A program made the position numbers and the translations under genes. Below, one piece after another: positions 50,755 through 57,758 of a stretch of 64,000 nucleotides of DNA (the stretch's first letter is position 1; the number at the start of each line of letters is the position of its first letter). The notes under the pieces were generated by a model. The model was not told where the DNA came from. It made no database searches and saw only the letters and a list, made by a program, of their open reading frames with translations. This DNA comes from VRUE01 sp036406595 (lineage in GTDB: Bacteria > Actinomycetota > Thermoleophilia > Solirubrobacterales > 70-9), in NCBI GenBank assembly GCA_036406595.1, contig DASXAR010000074.1, positions 46,580 to 110,579 of the forward strand. The letters are read 5' to 3'.

Positions 50755-51528
50755 ATGGCCCGCCGTGTCAGGCCTGTCTCTCACGAGGACCGGCTCACCC
50801 TCGTTGAGCACCTCGACGAGCTGCGGACGAGGCTCATCGTCTGCATCGCCGCCTTCGTGGTGGCGCTCGCCCTCTGCTTCTGGCAGAACCACCTGCTGCT
50901 CGAAATCGCCGCCGGCCCGCTGCCCGACAACCACAAGGAACTGCTCACCTTCGGGGTCACCGAGCCGTTCACGATCACCCTGACGGTTTCCGCCTACGGG
51001 GCGATCGTCCTCTCCCTGCCGATCGTGATCTACCAGCTGTACGCCTACGTCCTGCCGGCCTTCAGCGAGACGGAGCGCCGCGTCGCCCTGCCGATGATGC
51101 TGCTCGCGCCGCTGCTCTTCTGCGCCGGCGTCGCCTTCGCCTACTACGTGGTGATGCCGGCGGCGGTCAAGTTCCTGCTCAACTTCAACGACAGCCAGTT
51201 CAACGTGCAGGTGCGCGCGCGCGACTACTACAGCTTCTTCTCGACGACGATGGTCGCGGGCGGGCTGATCTTCCAGCTGCCGCTGGCGATCCTCGCAGTG
51301 ACCCGGCTCGGGATCGTCAGCGTCCGCCAGCTCCAGACGAATCGACGCTACGCATACCTCGGGATCGCGATCCTCGCCGCGGCCCTGCCCGGAGTCGACC
51401 CGATCTCGATGCTGATCGAGATGGTCCCGCTTCTGCTCCTCTACGAGTTGAGTATCTTGCTGGCCCGGGTTTTCGGCAGGCCGGGGGCCGCGGGAGGAAT
51501 GGTCAACCCCTCAACCCAGGAGCGGTAG
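50755..51528 (+). CDS. tatC: Sec-independent translocase subunit TatC
   Basis: This is a 257-residue six-TM receptor for twin-arginine signals. It has LVEHLDELRTRLIVCI near 16-31 (the conserved HLxELRxR motif), FGVTEPFTITLTVSAYGAIV near 66 with the conserved Glu, and QLYAYVLPAFSETERR near 93. The Rieske protein at 46040 is a likely substrate. Confidence 0.95.
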   Translation: MARRVRPVSHEDRLTLVEHLDELRTRLIVCIAAFVVALALCFWQNHLLLEIAAGPLPDNHKELLTFGVTEPFTITLTVSAYGAIVLSLPIVIYQLYAYVLPAFSETERRVALPMMLLAPLLFCAGVAFAYYVVMPAAVKFLLNFNDSQFNVQVRARDYYSFFSTTMVAGGLIFQLPLAILAVTRLGIVSVRQLQTNRRYAYLGIAILAAALPGVDPISMLIEMVPLLLLYELSILLARVFGRPGAAGGMVNPSTQER

Positions 51529-51535
51529 CTGACGG

Positions 51536-52348
51536 ATGGCGGCGAAGGACGAGCGTCGGATGGTCTTCGATGTGCGCGGGCGGCGGAAACACGTCATCCG
51601 CGTCGTCTACGCGATCCTCGCGCTGCTGATGGGGGCGAGCCTCTTCCTCACGGTCGGACCCTTCAACGTCGGCGAACTGGTCGGGACGGGCGGGTCGAAG
51701 AGCGCCGGCCAGGTGCTGGAAGAACAGGCTGAGCGAATCGAAGGCCGGCTGGCGAAAAACCCGAAGGACGAAGCGCTGCTGCTGGCGCTGGCGCGGGCCC
51801 GGATCAACGCCGGCAACGCGGAAGTCGAAGTCGACCCGACGACCGGGGCGAAGGTCGTCTCGCCGGAGGCGAAAGCCGACTTCGAAACCGGCCTCGACGC
51901 CTGGGCCAGGTATTTGAAGGTGGCCGGTTCCGAAGCGAGCTCGAGCGGCGCCCAGCTGGTCGCGGCGACCTACATCAGCCTCGCCGAAGCGGGCGGCGGC
52001 GATCTCGGCGACATCGAAACCAGCCTGCGCAGGGCGGCCGAAACCCAGGAGATCGTCGCGAAGGCTAGGCCGAGCCTGGGATCGCTCAGCACGCTGGCGA
52101 TCTACCAGTACTTCGCCAACGACTTCGCCGCCGGCGACCGGGCGGCGAGGGAAGCGGCCGCCAAGGCCACCCAGAAGTCCGAAGCGAAGGGGATCGAAAA
52201 GCAGCTCGCCGCCTACCGCAAGCGCGGCAAGAAGTGGGAAAAGCAGCGCAAGGAAATCGCCAAGCAGGAACGCAAGAGCGGCAAGGAAAAACTCGAAAAC
52301 CCGCTCGGCGGCCTTTCCGGGAGCGCCGGAACGACCCTGACGCCTTAG
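51536..52348 (+). CDS. Membrane-anchored TPR-like protein with basic C-terminus
   Basis: This 270-residue protein has one TM at about 24-42, then a helical domain with TPR-like pairs (LEEQAERIEGRLAKNPKDEALLLALARARI near 60-90, in shorter units) and a Lys-rich stretch at about 225-255 (KRGKKWEKQRKEIAKQERK). ATG 51536 follows tatC by seven bases, so a link to export is possible. Glu codons are 20 GAA to 4 GAG, unlike its cytosolic neighbours. Function unknown. Confidence 0.7.
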   Translation: MAAKDERRMVFDVRGRRKHVIRVVYAILALLMGASLFLTVGPFNVGELVGTGGSKSAGQVLEEQAERIEGRLAKNPKDEALLLALARARINAGNAEVEVDPTTGAKVVSPEAKADFETGLDAWARYLKVAGSEASSSGAQLVAATYISLAEAGGGDLGDIETSLRRAAETQEIVAKARPSLGSLSTLAIYQYFANDFAAGDRAAREAAAKATQKSEAKGIEKQLAAYRKRGKKWEKQRKEIAKQERKSGKEKLENPLGGLSGSAGTTLTP

Positions 52349-52351
52349 AAT
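52346..52351 (+). promoter_or_regulatory. -10-like TAGAAT before cupin gene
   Basis: TAGAAT overlaps the stop codon of the preceding gene and ends 12 bases before ATG 52364. No Shine-Dalgarno is seen. Confidence 0.45.
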
Positions 52352-52363
52352 CAGGCTCGCGCG

Positions 52364-52744
52364 ATGCGGAATTGGGACCTGAAAACGACCGAGGCCGGGC
52401 CGCACGAGCCGCAGATCCTCTCCACCGCGGACGACGCCCGGACCATCCTCATCGACCTCCCGGCGGGAGAGGAACTCCAGGAGCACGAGGTCCACGAGTA
52501 CGCGCGGATCGTCGTCGTGGACGGCCAGGTCGAGGTGACCACCCCCGACGGTGAGAGCGTCTCCGCAGGCTCGGGTCACCTGTTCGAATTCGCCCCTGCC
52601 GAGAGGCGGACCGTCGCTGCGACCGCTGATGCCCGGCTCCTTCTTCTCCTCACCCCGTGGCCCGGAGACGGCCATCCGGGGGCGATGACCCTCGAGGAGA
52701 AGGCGACGGCTCGCGAGCGTGCCGCCGAGCAGGCCGGGGCCTGA
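52364..52744 (+). CDS. Small cupin-domain protein
   Basis: This is a 126-residue beta-barrel protein. LPAGEELQEHEVHEYARIVVVDGQVEV near 32-58 and GHLFEFAPAERRTVAATADARLLLL near 71-95 fit the two cupin motifs, with His residues able to bind a metal (HEVHEY). The tail is helical (EEKATARERAAEQ). Ligand and role are unknown. It is convergent with the ZIP transporter. Confidence 0.7.
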   Translation: MRNWDLKTTEAGPHEPQILSTADDARTILIDLPAGEELQEHEVHEYARIVVVDGQVEVTTPDGESVSAGSGHLFEFAPAERRTVAATADARLLLLLTPWPGDGHPGAMTLEEKATARERAAEQAGA

Positions 52745-52762
52745 GCCGAGCGAGCAGAACGG

Positions 52763-53506
52763 CTAGACGCCCAGGGCGGCGCTGAGACCCAGCATCCCGA
52801 GGGTGCCCAGCGCGGTCCCGATCAAGGCCGCCGCAGCGTCCTCGCGAATTCCCTCCGGCAGGAGCTCGAGCGCGACCAGCGCCAGCATCGCCCCCGCCGC
52901 AAAGCCGAACGAGAAGGGGAGCAGGGCCGAGACCTGTTCCACCAGCAGGTATGCCACCACCGCACCCACCGGCTGCGGGACGCTCGTCCCGACCGCTGCC
53001 CAGAACTGCCGCCGCCGGCTCAGCCCCACCGAGGCCATCGGCAGCGCGACGCTGGTCCCCTCGGGGATGTTCTGGATCGCGATCGCGACGATCACGAACA
53101 GACCGAGCCCGCTGGTGCCCGAGGCATAGGCGGTCCCGATCGCAAACCCCTCCGGCAAGCTGTGGACGAAGAGGACCGCGAAGACGAGGATGGACATCTG
53201 GAGGCCGGCGCTTCGATCGGCGTGATTGCGGGCCTCGTGAACCTCGACAGCGCGCCGCCCCAGGAGAAGGAAGCCGACCCCGACCACGACCCCGGCCAGG
53301 ACCGCGGCGTCGGAGCCTTCTTCGAAGCCGGGACGCAGCAGCCCGTCGATCGACGCGACCGCCATCACCCCGGCGGCAATCCCCAGCAGCGCCGGGCGCA
53401 GCGTCGCCGCCCGCTCGCCCAGGAAGAAGACCGGGATCGCCCCCAGCCCGGTGGCGAGGGCGGTCCCCGTTCCGGCGAGGAAGAGAAGGGCCAGGTCCGC
53501 GGGCAT
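52763..53506 (-). CDS. ZIP-family divalent metal transporter
   Basis: This 247-residue protein has eight TM helices. The metal-path motifs are FVHSLPEGFAIGTA near 113 (HxxPEG) and AIQNIPEGTSVALP near 142 (NxPEG), the paired TM4/TM5 signatures of ZIP proteins. Between TM3 and TM4 is a His-containing loop (VEVHEARNHAD). Such proteins import zinc or related cations. ATG 53506 has AGGGTG upstream. It is divergent from the TetR array. Confidence 0.9.
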   Translation of the reverse strand: MPADLALLFLAGTGTALATGLGAIPVFFLGERAATLRPALLGIAAGVMAVASIDGLLRPGFEEGSDAAVLAGVVVGVGFLLLGRRAVEVHEARNHADRSAGLQMSILVFAVLFVHSLPEGFAIGTAYASGTSGLGLFVIVAIAIQNIPEGTSVALPMASVGLSRRRQFWAAVGTSVPQPVGAVVAYLLVEQVSALLPFSFGFAAGAMLALVALELLPEGIREDAAAALIGTALGTLGMLGLSAALGV

Positions 53507-53545
53507 CGTTCACCCTGTCGTACACGAAGAAAGCCGCAGCGGCAC

Positions 53546-53583
53546 TTGGCGAACGTCCCCAGCTGGACTAGAATGCGGCATTC
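53546..53583 (+). promoter_or_regulatory. Promoter with overlapping palindromic operator before the first TetR gene
   Basis: TTGGCG (53546-53551), a 17-base spacer and TAGAAT (53569-53574) form a good promoter. The perfect inverted repeat GAATGC-G-GCATTC (53571-53583) overlaps the -10 and the likely transcription start, the usual site of a TetR operator. The leader to ATG 53677 is about 95 bases. Confidence 0.6.
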
Positions 53584-53676
53584 CGCACAAAGCCGACCCG
53601 ACCGGACCGCGTCACTGCACGCAGGCCGGCACGGAGGCGGCGTCGTGTAGAACGTCGCATCTTACCAGGTACGGCA

Positions 53677-54336
53677 ATGTTCGGCAAGTCGACTTCCTCC
53701 GTTGGCACCGCTGATCTCGATCAGCAGCGAATCTGCCGGGCTCTGGTCTCGCTCATCGAGGAGAAGGGCTATGCGGCGACGAGCCTGGAGGATCTGCTCG
53801 ATCGCTCTGAGATCGACCTGTCTACGTTCGAGCGAACCTTCACCAGTCTCGACGAATGCTTTGCCGAGGTCTGGAAGGAGTACACGCTGACGTTCAGGGA
53901 CCCCCTGCTTTCGGCTTTCTGGGCGCAGCCGACCTGGCGGGACGGCATGCGGGCCCTCGGCTGGGAGCTCTGCCGCCTAACGCTTGAAGACCGCCTGCGA
54001 GCGCGCATCTGCCTGGTGGAGGTCAACTACGGCGGCGACTTGGTTCAAGGAACCCGGGACCTGGTCCTCAACGGCTACGTCGAGCTGGTCCACCTGGGGC
54101 GAAGGGAAACGGGATCAAGGCGGGGGGTCCGCCGAGAGCAGGCCGAGGCTGTGGTGGGGGCGATCTGGGAGAGGGCAGGCAGGACCGTCAAGGCCGGCGA
54201 CCTTGAAGCCCTTGTCGATGTCGTGCCGGAACTCCTTTACCTCGTTTACCTCCCTTATCTCGGTGCCGAGGTGGCCCAGGAGGAGCTCCGGCGAGGCCGC
54301 GAGGACCTGGCGCAGTTCAAGCAGAGCCTCATCTAG
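53677..54336 (+). CDS. TetR-family-like protein, type A (first copy), with atypical HTH
   Basis: This 219-residue protein has an N-terminal region in TetR register (ICRALVSLIEEKGYAATSLE, then DLSTFERTFTSLDECFAEVW), but the recognition helix reads TFERTF where typical members have TFYxHF, so the conserved Tyr is missing. The C-terminal ligand domain contains GAIWERAGRTVKAGDLE and ends YLVYLPYLGAEVAQEEL. These match the gene at 55170-55781 (GAIWxR, LPYxGxxxAQxEL), its paralogue. DNA binding may be weak; a partner or modulator role is possible. It lies behind a palindrome-bearing promoter. Confidence 0.75.
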   Translation: MFGKSTSSVGTADLDQQRICRALVSLIEEKGYAATSLEDLLDRSEIDLSTFERTFTSLDECFAEVWKEYTLTFRDPLLSAFWAQPTWRDGMRALGWELCRLTLEDRLRARICLVEVNYGGDLVQGTRDLVLNGYVELVHLGRRETGSRRGVRREQAEAVVGAIWERAGRTVKAGDLEALVDVVPELLYLVYLPYLGAEVAQEELRRGREDLAQFKQSLI

Positions 54337-54439
54337 CCGCGAAAACCTGTACGGTGCCCGACCGGTACGGGGCCGTTCAAGCAGGTACGTGCACATTGGG
54401 CAGTGTTCTTCGACAGGGATGCGTGGCGGGTGCCGTCGC

Positions 54440-54468
54440 TTGGACGGCTCATCTCAGGGCGCTATCCT
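54440..54468 (+). promoter_or_regulatory. Promoter TTGGAC-N17-TATCCT of the second TetR gene
   Basis: TTGGAC (54440-54445) and TATCCT (54463-54468) have an exact 17-base spacer. Six bases later is GTG 54475, so the mRNA is probably leaderless and this codon is the start. Confidence 0.65.
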
Positions 54469-54474
54469 CGCCCG

Positions 54475-55134
54475 GTGGAGACCATTCCGGGTCATCTGGA
54501 GCGCCTTCCCAGCGGAGCCGACCGCGATCGCGCCGAGATGCTGGCGCGCGATCCGCGCGAGCGAATCCTCATCGCCATGGCCGAGATCGTCGCCAAGCGT
54601 GGCTATCACGGCTCGACGATCGAGCATATCGTCAAGCGGGCGGGAGTCTCCCGCGCAACCTTTTACGAGCACTTCGACAATCGCGAAGATTGTCTGCTGG
54701 CGGGCTTCGACGAGGCGGCGGCCGAGCTTCAGGGGAGGATGGAAGCTGCTGCGGCGGAGGCCGGCGACTGGCCCGACCAGGTGCGGGCAGCCCTCGCGGC
54801 CTTCCTGGACTATGCGGAGACGAACCCCGCCCTGGCGCGAACCTGCATTGTGGAGTCCGTAACCGCCGGCCCGGTGGCAATGGATCGCTACGAGCGGGCG
54901 CTGCGAACCTTCGTCCCGCTCTTCAGGCTTGGTCGCGAGGTCGAGGAAGCGAACGACGAGCTGCCGGACGAACTCGAGGACCTGGTTATCGGCGGCCTTG
55001 TCTGGATGGTGCATCAGCGGCTGCTGAGCAACGAAATCGACCAGATCCCCAAATTGCTGCCGACGATGTTGGAATTCGCCCTGGTTCCGTACATGGGCGA
55101 GAAGCGCGCCGCCGCAGTCGTGGCTCAGGCCTAG
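54475..55134 (+). CDS. TetR-family regulator, type B (first copy)
   Basis: This 219-residue regulator has a typical TetR HTH: ILIAMAEIVAKRGYHGSTIE near 30 and RAGVSRATFYEHFDNREDCL near 56. The C-terminal domain ends LEFALVPYMGEKRAAAVV, matching the gene at 55823-56494 (IEFALSPYLG). It lies 138 bases after the type A gene. GTG 54475 is chosen over an upstream in-frame ATG at 54403 because that lies before the promoter. Ligand and targets are unknown. Confidence 0.85.
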   Translation: METIPGHLERLPSGADRDRAEMLARDPRERILIAMAEIVAKRGYHGSTIEHIVKRAGVSRATFYEHFDNREDCLLAGFDEAAAELQGRMEAAAAEAGDWPDQVRAALAAFLDYAETNPALARTCIVESVTAGPVAMDRYERALRTFVPLFRLGREVEEANDELPDELEDLVIGGLVWMVHQRLLSNEIDQIPKLLPTMLEFALVPYMGEKRAAAVVAQA

Positions 55135-55169
55135 GCCGCAACGCCTGCCTCTCCTCTGGAGGGCCCTAG

Positions 55170-55781
55170 GTGGGGGGCGTCGGCCACCAGCGGGAAGAGG
55201 CCGAGCGCGGGCGGATCTGCGCAGCGATGATCGCCGTCGCCGCAGACCGCGGGTATGAGGCGGCGAGCATTGACGACGTCGTCAGTCGCGCGAATGTCGA
55301 CCGGGAGACGTTCGCGCGGCATTTCGAAGGCCTCGAGGACTGCTTCTCGGCGGCGTGGACCGCGCTCGATGCAGAATTGCGCGAAAGGATGGGGAGCGCC
55401 TTCGACAGCAGGCTCGAGTGGACCGATCGTTTGCGAGCGGCGCTCTCGGAAGGAATGGAGATCCTGGCGGCGGATGAGCGTCGGGCCAGGTTCTACGTCT
55501 CCGAGGTCCTCAGGGTCGACGACCGGATGCGCGCTCGCCAGCACCTCGCCATGGATCGCCTCAGCGTCGCGATCGACATGGGCCGCGAGGGTCCCGACTC
55601 CGATCCAGCTCCGCAGGGCGTGGCCGATGCGATAAGCGGCGCGATCTGGCACCGCGTCCATCAGCTGGTCCAGTCCGGCCGGACATCAGAGCTTCCCGCA
55701 CAGGTGCCGCGATTCATGTATCTCGCCGTGCTTCCATACCGCGGATCGTCCGCCGCGCAGGCTGAGCTGAATCGCAGCTAA
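55170..55781 (+). CDS. TetR-family-like protein, type A (second copy), with atypical HTH
   Basis: This is a 203-residue paralogue of 53677-54336. Shared residues include RIC near the start, GYxAxS, DxxTFxRxF, ECF/DCF and W in helix 4, GAIWxR and LPYxGxxxAQxEL at the end. The HTH reads VDRETFARHFEGLEDCF, again without the Tyr of TFYxHF. GTG 55170 lies 35 bases after the preceding type B gene. Ligand unknown. Confidence 0.75.
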   Translation: MGGVGHQREEAERGRICAAMIAVAADRGYEAASIDDVVSRANVDRETFARHFEGLEDCFSAAWTALDAELRERMGSAFDSRLEWTDRLRAALSEGMEILAADERRARFYVSEVLRVDDRMRARQHLAMDRLSVAIDMGREGPDSDPAPQGVADAISGAIWHRVHQLVQSGRTSELPAQVPRFMYLAVLPYRGSSAAQAELNRS

Positions 55782-55822
55782 GTCCGCGGGGCACCTTGCT
55801 GGCGCTATCGTCTCGCCCCGTC

Positions 55823-56494
55823 GTGAGTCAAGGGGCAGGAAAGGAACCGGATGATCCTCGCAGTCTCCGTCCCCTGCACGGCGGCCGCCACAGCATCCCG
55901 CCCGAGATCCTGGCCCACAATCAGCGGGAGCGCCTGCTGGCGGCGCTCGCCTCCTGTGTCGCCGAGCACGGTTACAACGCGACGACGGTCGGCGAGATAA
56001 CCAGCGCCGCCTCGGTGTCCAGACGGACCTTCTATGAGCACTTCGACGGCAAGCAGGAGTGCTTCCTCGCCGCCTACGAGGCGCTTGACGGATATATCGA
56101 AACGCTGATGAACGAGGCTGCTGAGGAGAGGGAGGAGTGGCCCGATCGCGTTTCTGCCGCCTTTAGGGCGGTCACCGCCTTCCTCGCGTCGCGACCGAAC
56201 TTCGCACGCCTCTACCTGGTCGAGGCGGCCGTCGTTGGCGAAGGAGCAACCGAGGCGCGGGAAAGGACTGCGCGGCGCTTCGTCGAGCTGCTCGAGCCCG
56301 GGCGCCGTATGCGCGACGTCGAGTCCGGGATCGAGGAGGGTCTGGTCGGCGGAATCATGACGCTGCTCGGCCGCAGAGTGCTGAACGGGGAAGCCGAGAG
56401 GCTCGCGGCCTTCGCGCCGGCGGTGATCGAGTTCGCCCTGAGCCCCTACCTGGGGGGTGGCGAGGCTCGGGCGGTCGTCGCCCGCGACACTTAG
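55823..56494 (+). CDS. TetR-family regulator, type B (second copy)
   Basis: This 223-residue regulator has a typical HTH: LLAALASCVAEHGYNATTVG and SVSRRTFYEHFDGKQECFLA. The C-terminus IEFALSPYLGGGEARAVV matches the first type B gene. GTG 55823 is chosen because -10-like TATCGT (55806-55811) lies 11 bases upstream; TTG 55796 is an alternative. The last four bases overlap the convergent fifth TetR gene. Confidence 0.83.
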   Translation: MSQGAGKEPDDPRSLRPLHGGRHSIPPEILAHNQRERLLAALASCVAEHGYNATTVGEITSAASVSRRTFYEHFDGKQECFLAAYEALDGYIETLMNEAAEEREEWPDRVSAAFRAVTAFLASRPNFARLYLVEAAVVGEGATEARERTARRFVELLEPGRRMRDVESGIEEGLVGGIMTLLGRRVLNGEAERLAAFAPAVIEFALSPYLGGGEARAVVARDT

Positions 56495-57120
56495 CCTTCG
56501 GCGGGCCCGGGCGCGCCTGCGGCCCGTGCAGAGTAGAGGGCCCCAACAAATGCTGTCACAAGCATTGTCCGCAGCTGTCGGCGATCGAGGTCCCCATGCT
56601 CGAGCCACCTGAGGACCGCGCCCTCGACGAAGAAGAGCCACCCCTGGGCGGCGGTCTCCAGGGCCGCCGAGGGCTCGGTGCTGACCGGGGACTCGTCCCA
56701 CCCGCGCAGACCGGCGAGCAGGGTCGCCAGTGTTTCGCGCCGCCCGGCTTCCAGCGCCTCGGCGATCTCGGGGTCTTCGCCGCCGACTTTGAAGATGGTC
56801 ACGTAGGCGGTCGTGTGCTCCTCGACGTAGTCGAGAAAGGCGTCGATGCTGCCGATCAGCTGCTGCTCGGGAGGCAGCGAGATGTCCGGCTGGAGCCGTT
56901 CGGCGAGCTCGATTTGCCCGCGGTCCAGCGCGGCGAGGATGAAGTCCTTCTTGGTGGGGAAGTAGTGGTAGAGCAGGCCTTTGGAGACCCCGGCCGCATC
57001 GGCGATCTCCTCGATCGAAATGTCCTGATGGGGTCGTCCGGCGAGCAAGCCGACGCCGGCGTTGAGCAGCTGCTCACGCCGCTCGTCCGTCCTCATCCGC
57101 GAACGTCGACTTTGGACCAT
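56491..57120 (-). CDS. TetR-family regulator of a different subfamily
   Basis: This 209-residue regulator has a strong HTH: RREQLLNAGVGLLAGRPHQD, then SIEEIADAAGVSKGLLYHYF and PTKKDFILAALDRG. The ligand domain (FLDYVEEHTTAYVTIFKVGG, ALETAAQGWLFFVEGAVLRW) resembles actinobacterial TetR_C-type regulators of lipid or efflux genes. ATG 57118-57120 is used; TTG 57135 would add five residues. Two similar operator-like repeats lie upstream, in the gap shared with the divergent winged-helix gene, so autoregulation is likely. Confidence 0.88.
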   Translation of the reverse strand: MVQSRRSRMRTDERREQLLNAGVGLLAGRPHQDISIEEIADAAGVSKGLLYHYFPTKKDFILAALDRGQIELAERLQPDISLPPEQQLIGSIDAFLDYVEEHTTAYVTIFKVGGEDPEIAEALEAGRRETLATLLAGLRGWDESPVSTEPSAALETAAQGWLFFVEGAVLRWLEHGDLDRRQLRTMLVTAFVGALYSARAAGAPGPAEG

Positions 57121-57141
57121 CGCGCGAAAACCCAATCACCG

Positions 57142-57196
57142 TTGACCTGACGTTCAATAGATGGTAGGACTTTACCGTAGTTGAATGCTCGGTCAA
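57142..57196. promoter_or_regulatory. Two inverted-orientation operator-like repeats
   Basis: TTGACCTGACGTTCAA (57142-57157) and TTGAATGCTCGGTCAA (57181-57196) agree at 12 of 16 positions when the second is reverse-complemented. Each is itself a TTGA...TCAA dyad. Between them GGTA-GGACTT-TACC (57163-57176) is a third dyad, and TACCAT (57166-57161, minus) may be the -10 of the TetR gene. Confidence 0.6.
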
Positions 57197-57242
57197 CGCG
57201 GCCGGGCTATGGGGAATACAGGGTTTCAAGGAGGGTCGAAGC

Positions 57243-57512
57243 ATGTCCATAACCACCGCTTCTGCCGAGGGGGCCGTTCTCACTCATCTGCTTGACGAGC
57301 ACCCCCGACGCCTGTCGGTCCAGGATCTCTCGCGAGAGGTTGGCGACGAGTTGGACGGGGCCACCGTCGCACGGGCGATCGAAAATCTGACCGCGGCCCG
57401 TTTCCTACGACTTGAGGGGCCGAGCATCGTGCCGACGCCGGCGGTGGTCAGTTTCGATCGGGATCATCGGACTGACGCACGCACCCCCCGCGGCAATCTC
57501 CTCACTACTTAG
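57243..57512 (+). CDS. Small winged-helix DNA-binding-like protein
   Basis: This is an 89-residue protein with a predicted winged helix: VLTHLLDEHPRRLSVQDLSREV near 12-33, then VARAIENLTAARFLRLEG near 42-59, and a wing to PTPAVVSFDR. It is small enough to act as a repressor or anti-activator. A perfect AAGGAGG (57228-57234) lies eight bases before ATG 57243. It diverges from the fifth TetR gene across the operator repeats and is likely its target. Confidence 0.65.
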   Translation: MSITTASAEGAVLTHLLDEHPRRLSVQDLSREVGDELDGATVARAIENLTAARFLRLEGPSIVPTPAVVSFDRDHRTDARTPRGNLLTT

Positions 57513-57758
57513 TTTTAGGCTTTCATTTCTTCGGCTAGAAAACCGGAGATCTCGCTCTACAGCACGGTTCTCCCGGGGCACCAAATCGTCTCATTGCGAA
57601 GTACGCCTATGTTTATCCCGGTACGTTGCTTGCATTTCGGGAACTGAGGTGCCAGTATCTCCCCGTCCGCCGGGGAGGCGGGCGGGGAGCGAGACACCAC
57701 AGGGCCCGGAGCCGGACGGCATCGGAAGCAACGGGGCAACAGGGATAGGAGATAGCGA
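57513..57758 (+). promoter_or_regulatory. Leader region of the giant secreted protein with 13-bp hairpin
   Basis: This 246-base gap begins with an AT-richer stretch and holds a strong hairpin: CTCCCCGTCCGCC (57659-57671) pairs with GGCGGGCGGGGAG (57677-57689) around GGGGA, with one G-T pair. No T-run follows. AGGAG at about 57747 serves GTG 57759. No clear promoter or gene is seen in the rest. Confidence 0.5.

Noticed and set aside
54403..54477. Start of the second TetR protein at ATG 54403
   Set aside because: The best promoter in the region lies downstream of this ATG, and the added 24 residues do not resemble TetR N-termini.
57659..57689. The 13-bp hairpin as a CRISPR or insertion-sequence end
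   Set aside because: It occurs once, with no repeat array, no transposase and no direct-repeat target duplication.
53507..57758. A mobile island or prophage around the TetR array
   Set aside because: No integrase, transposase, tRNA-flanking repeat or clear composition break was seen. Local duplication explains the array better.
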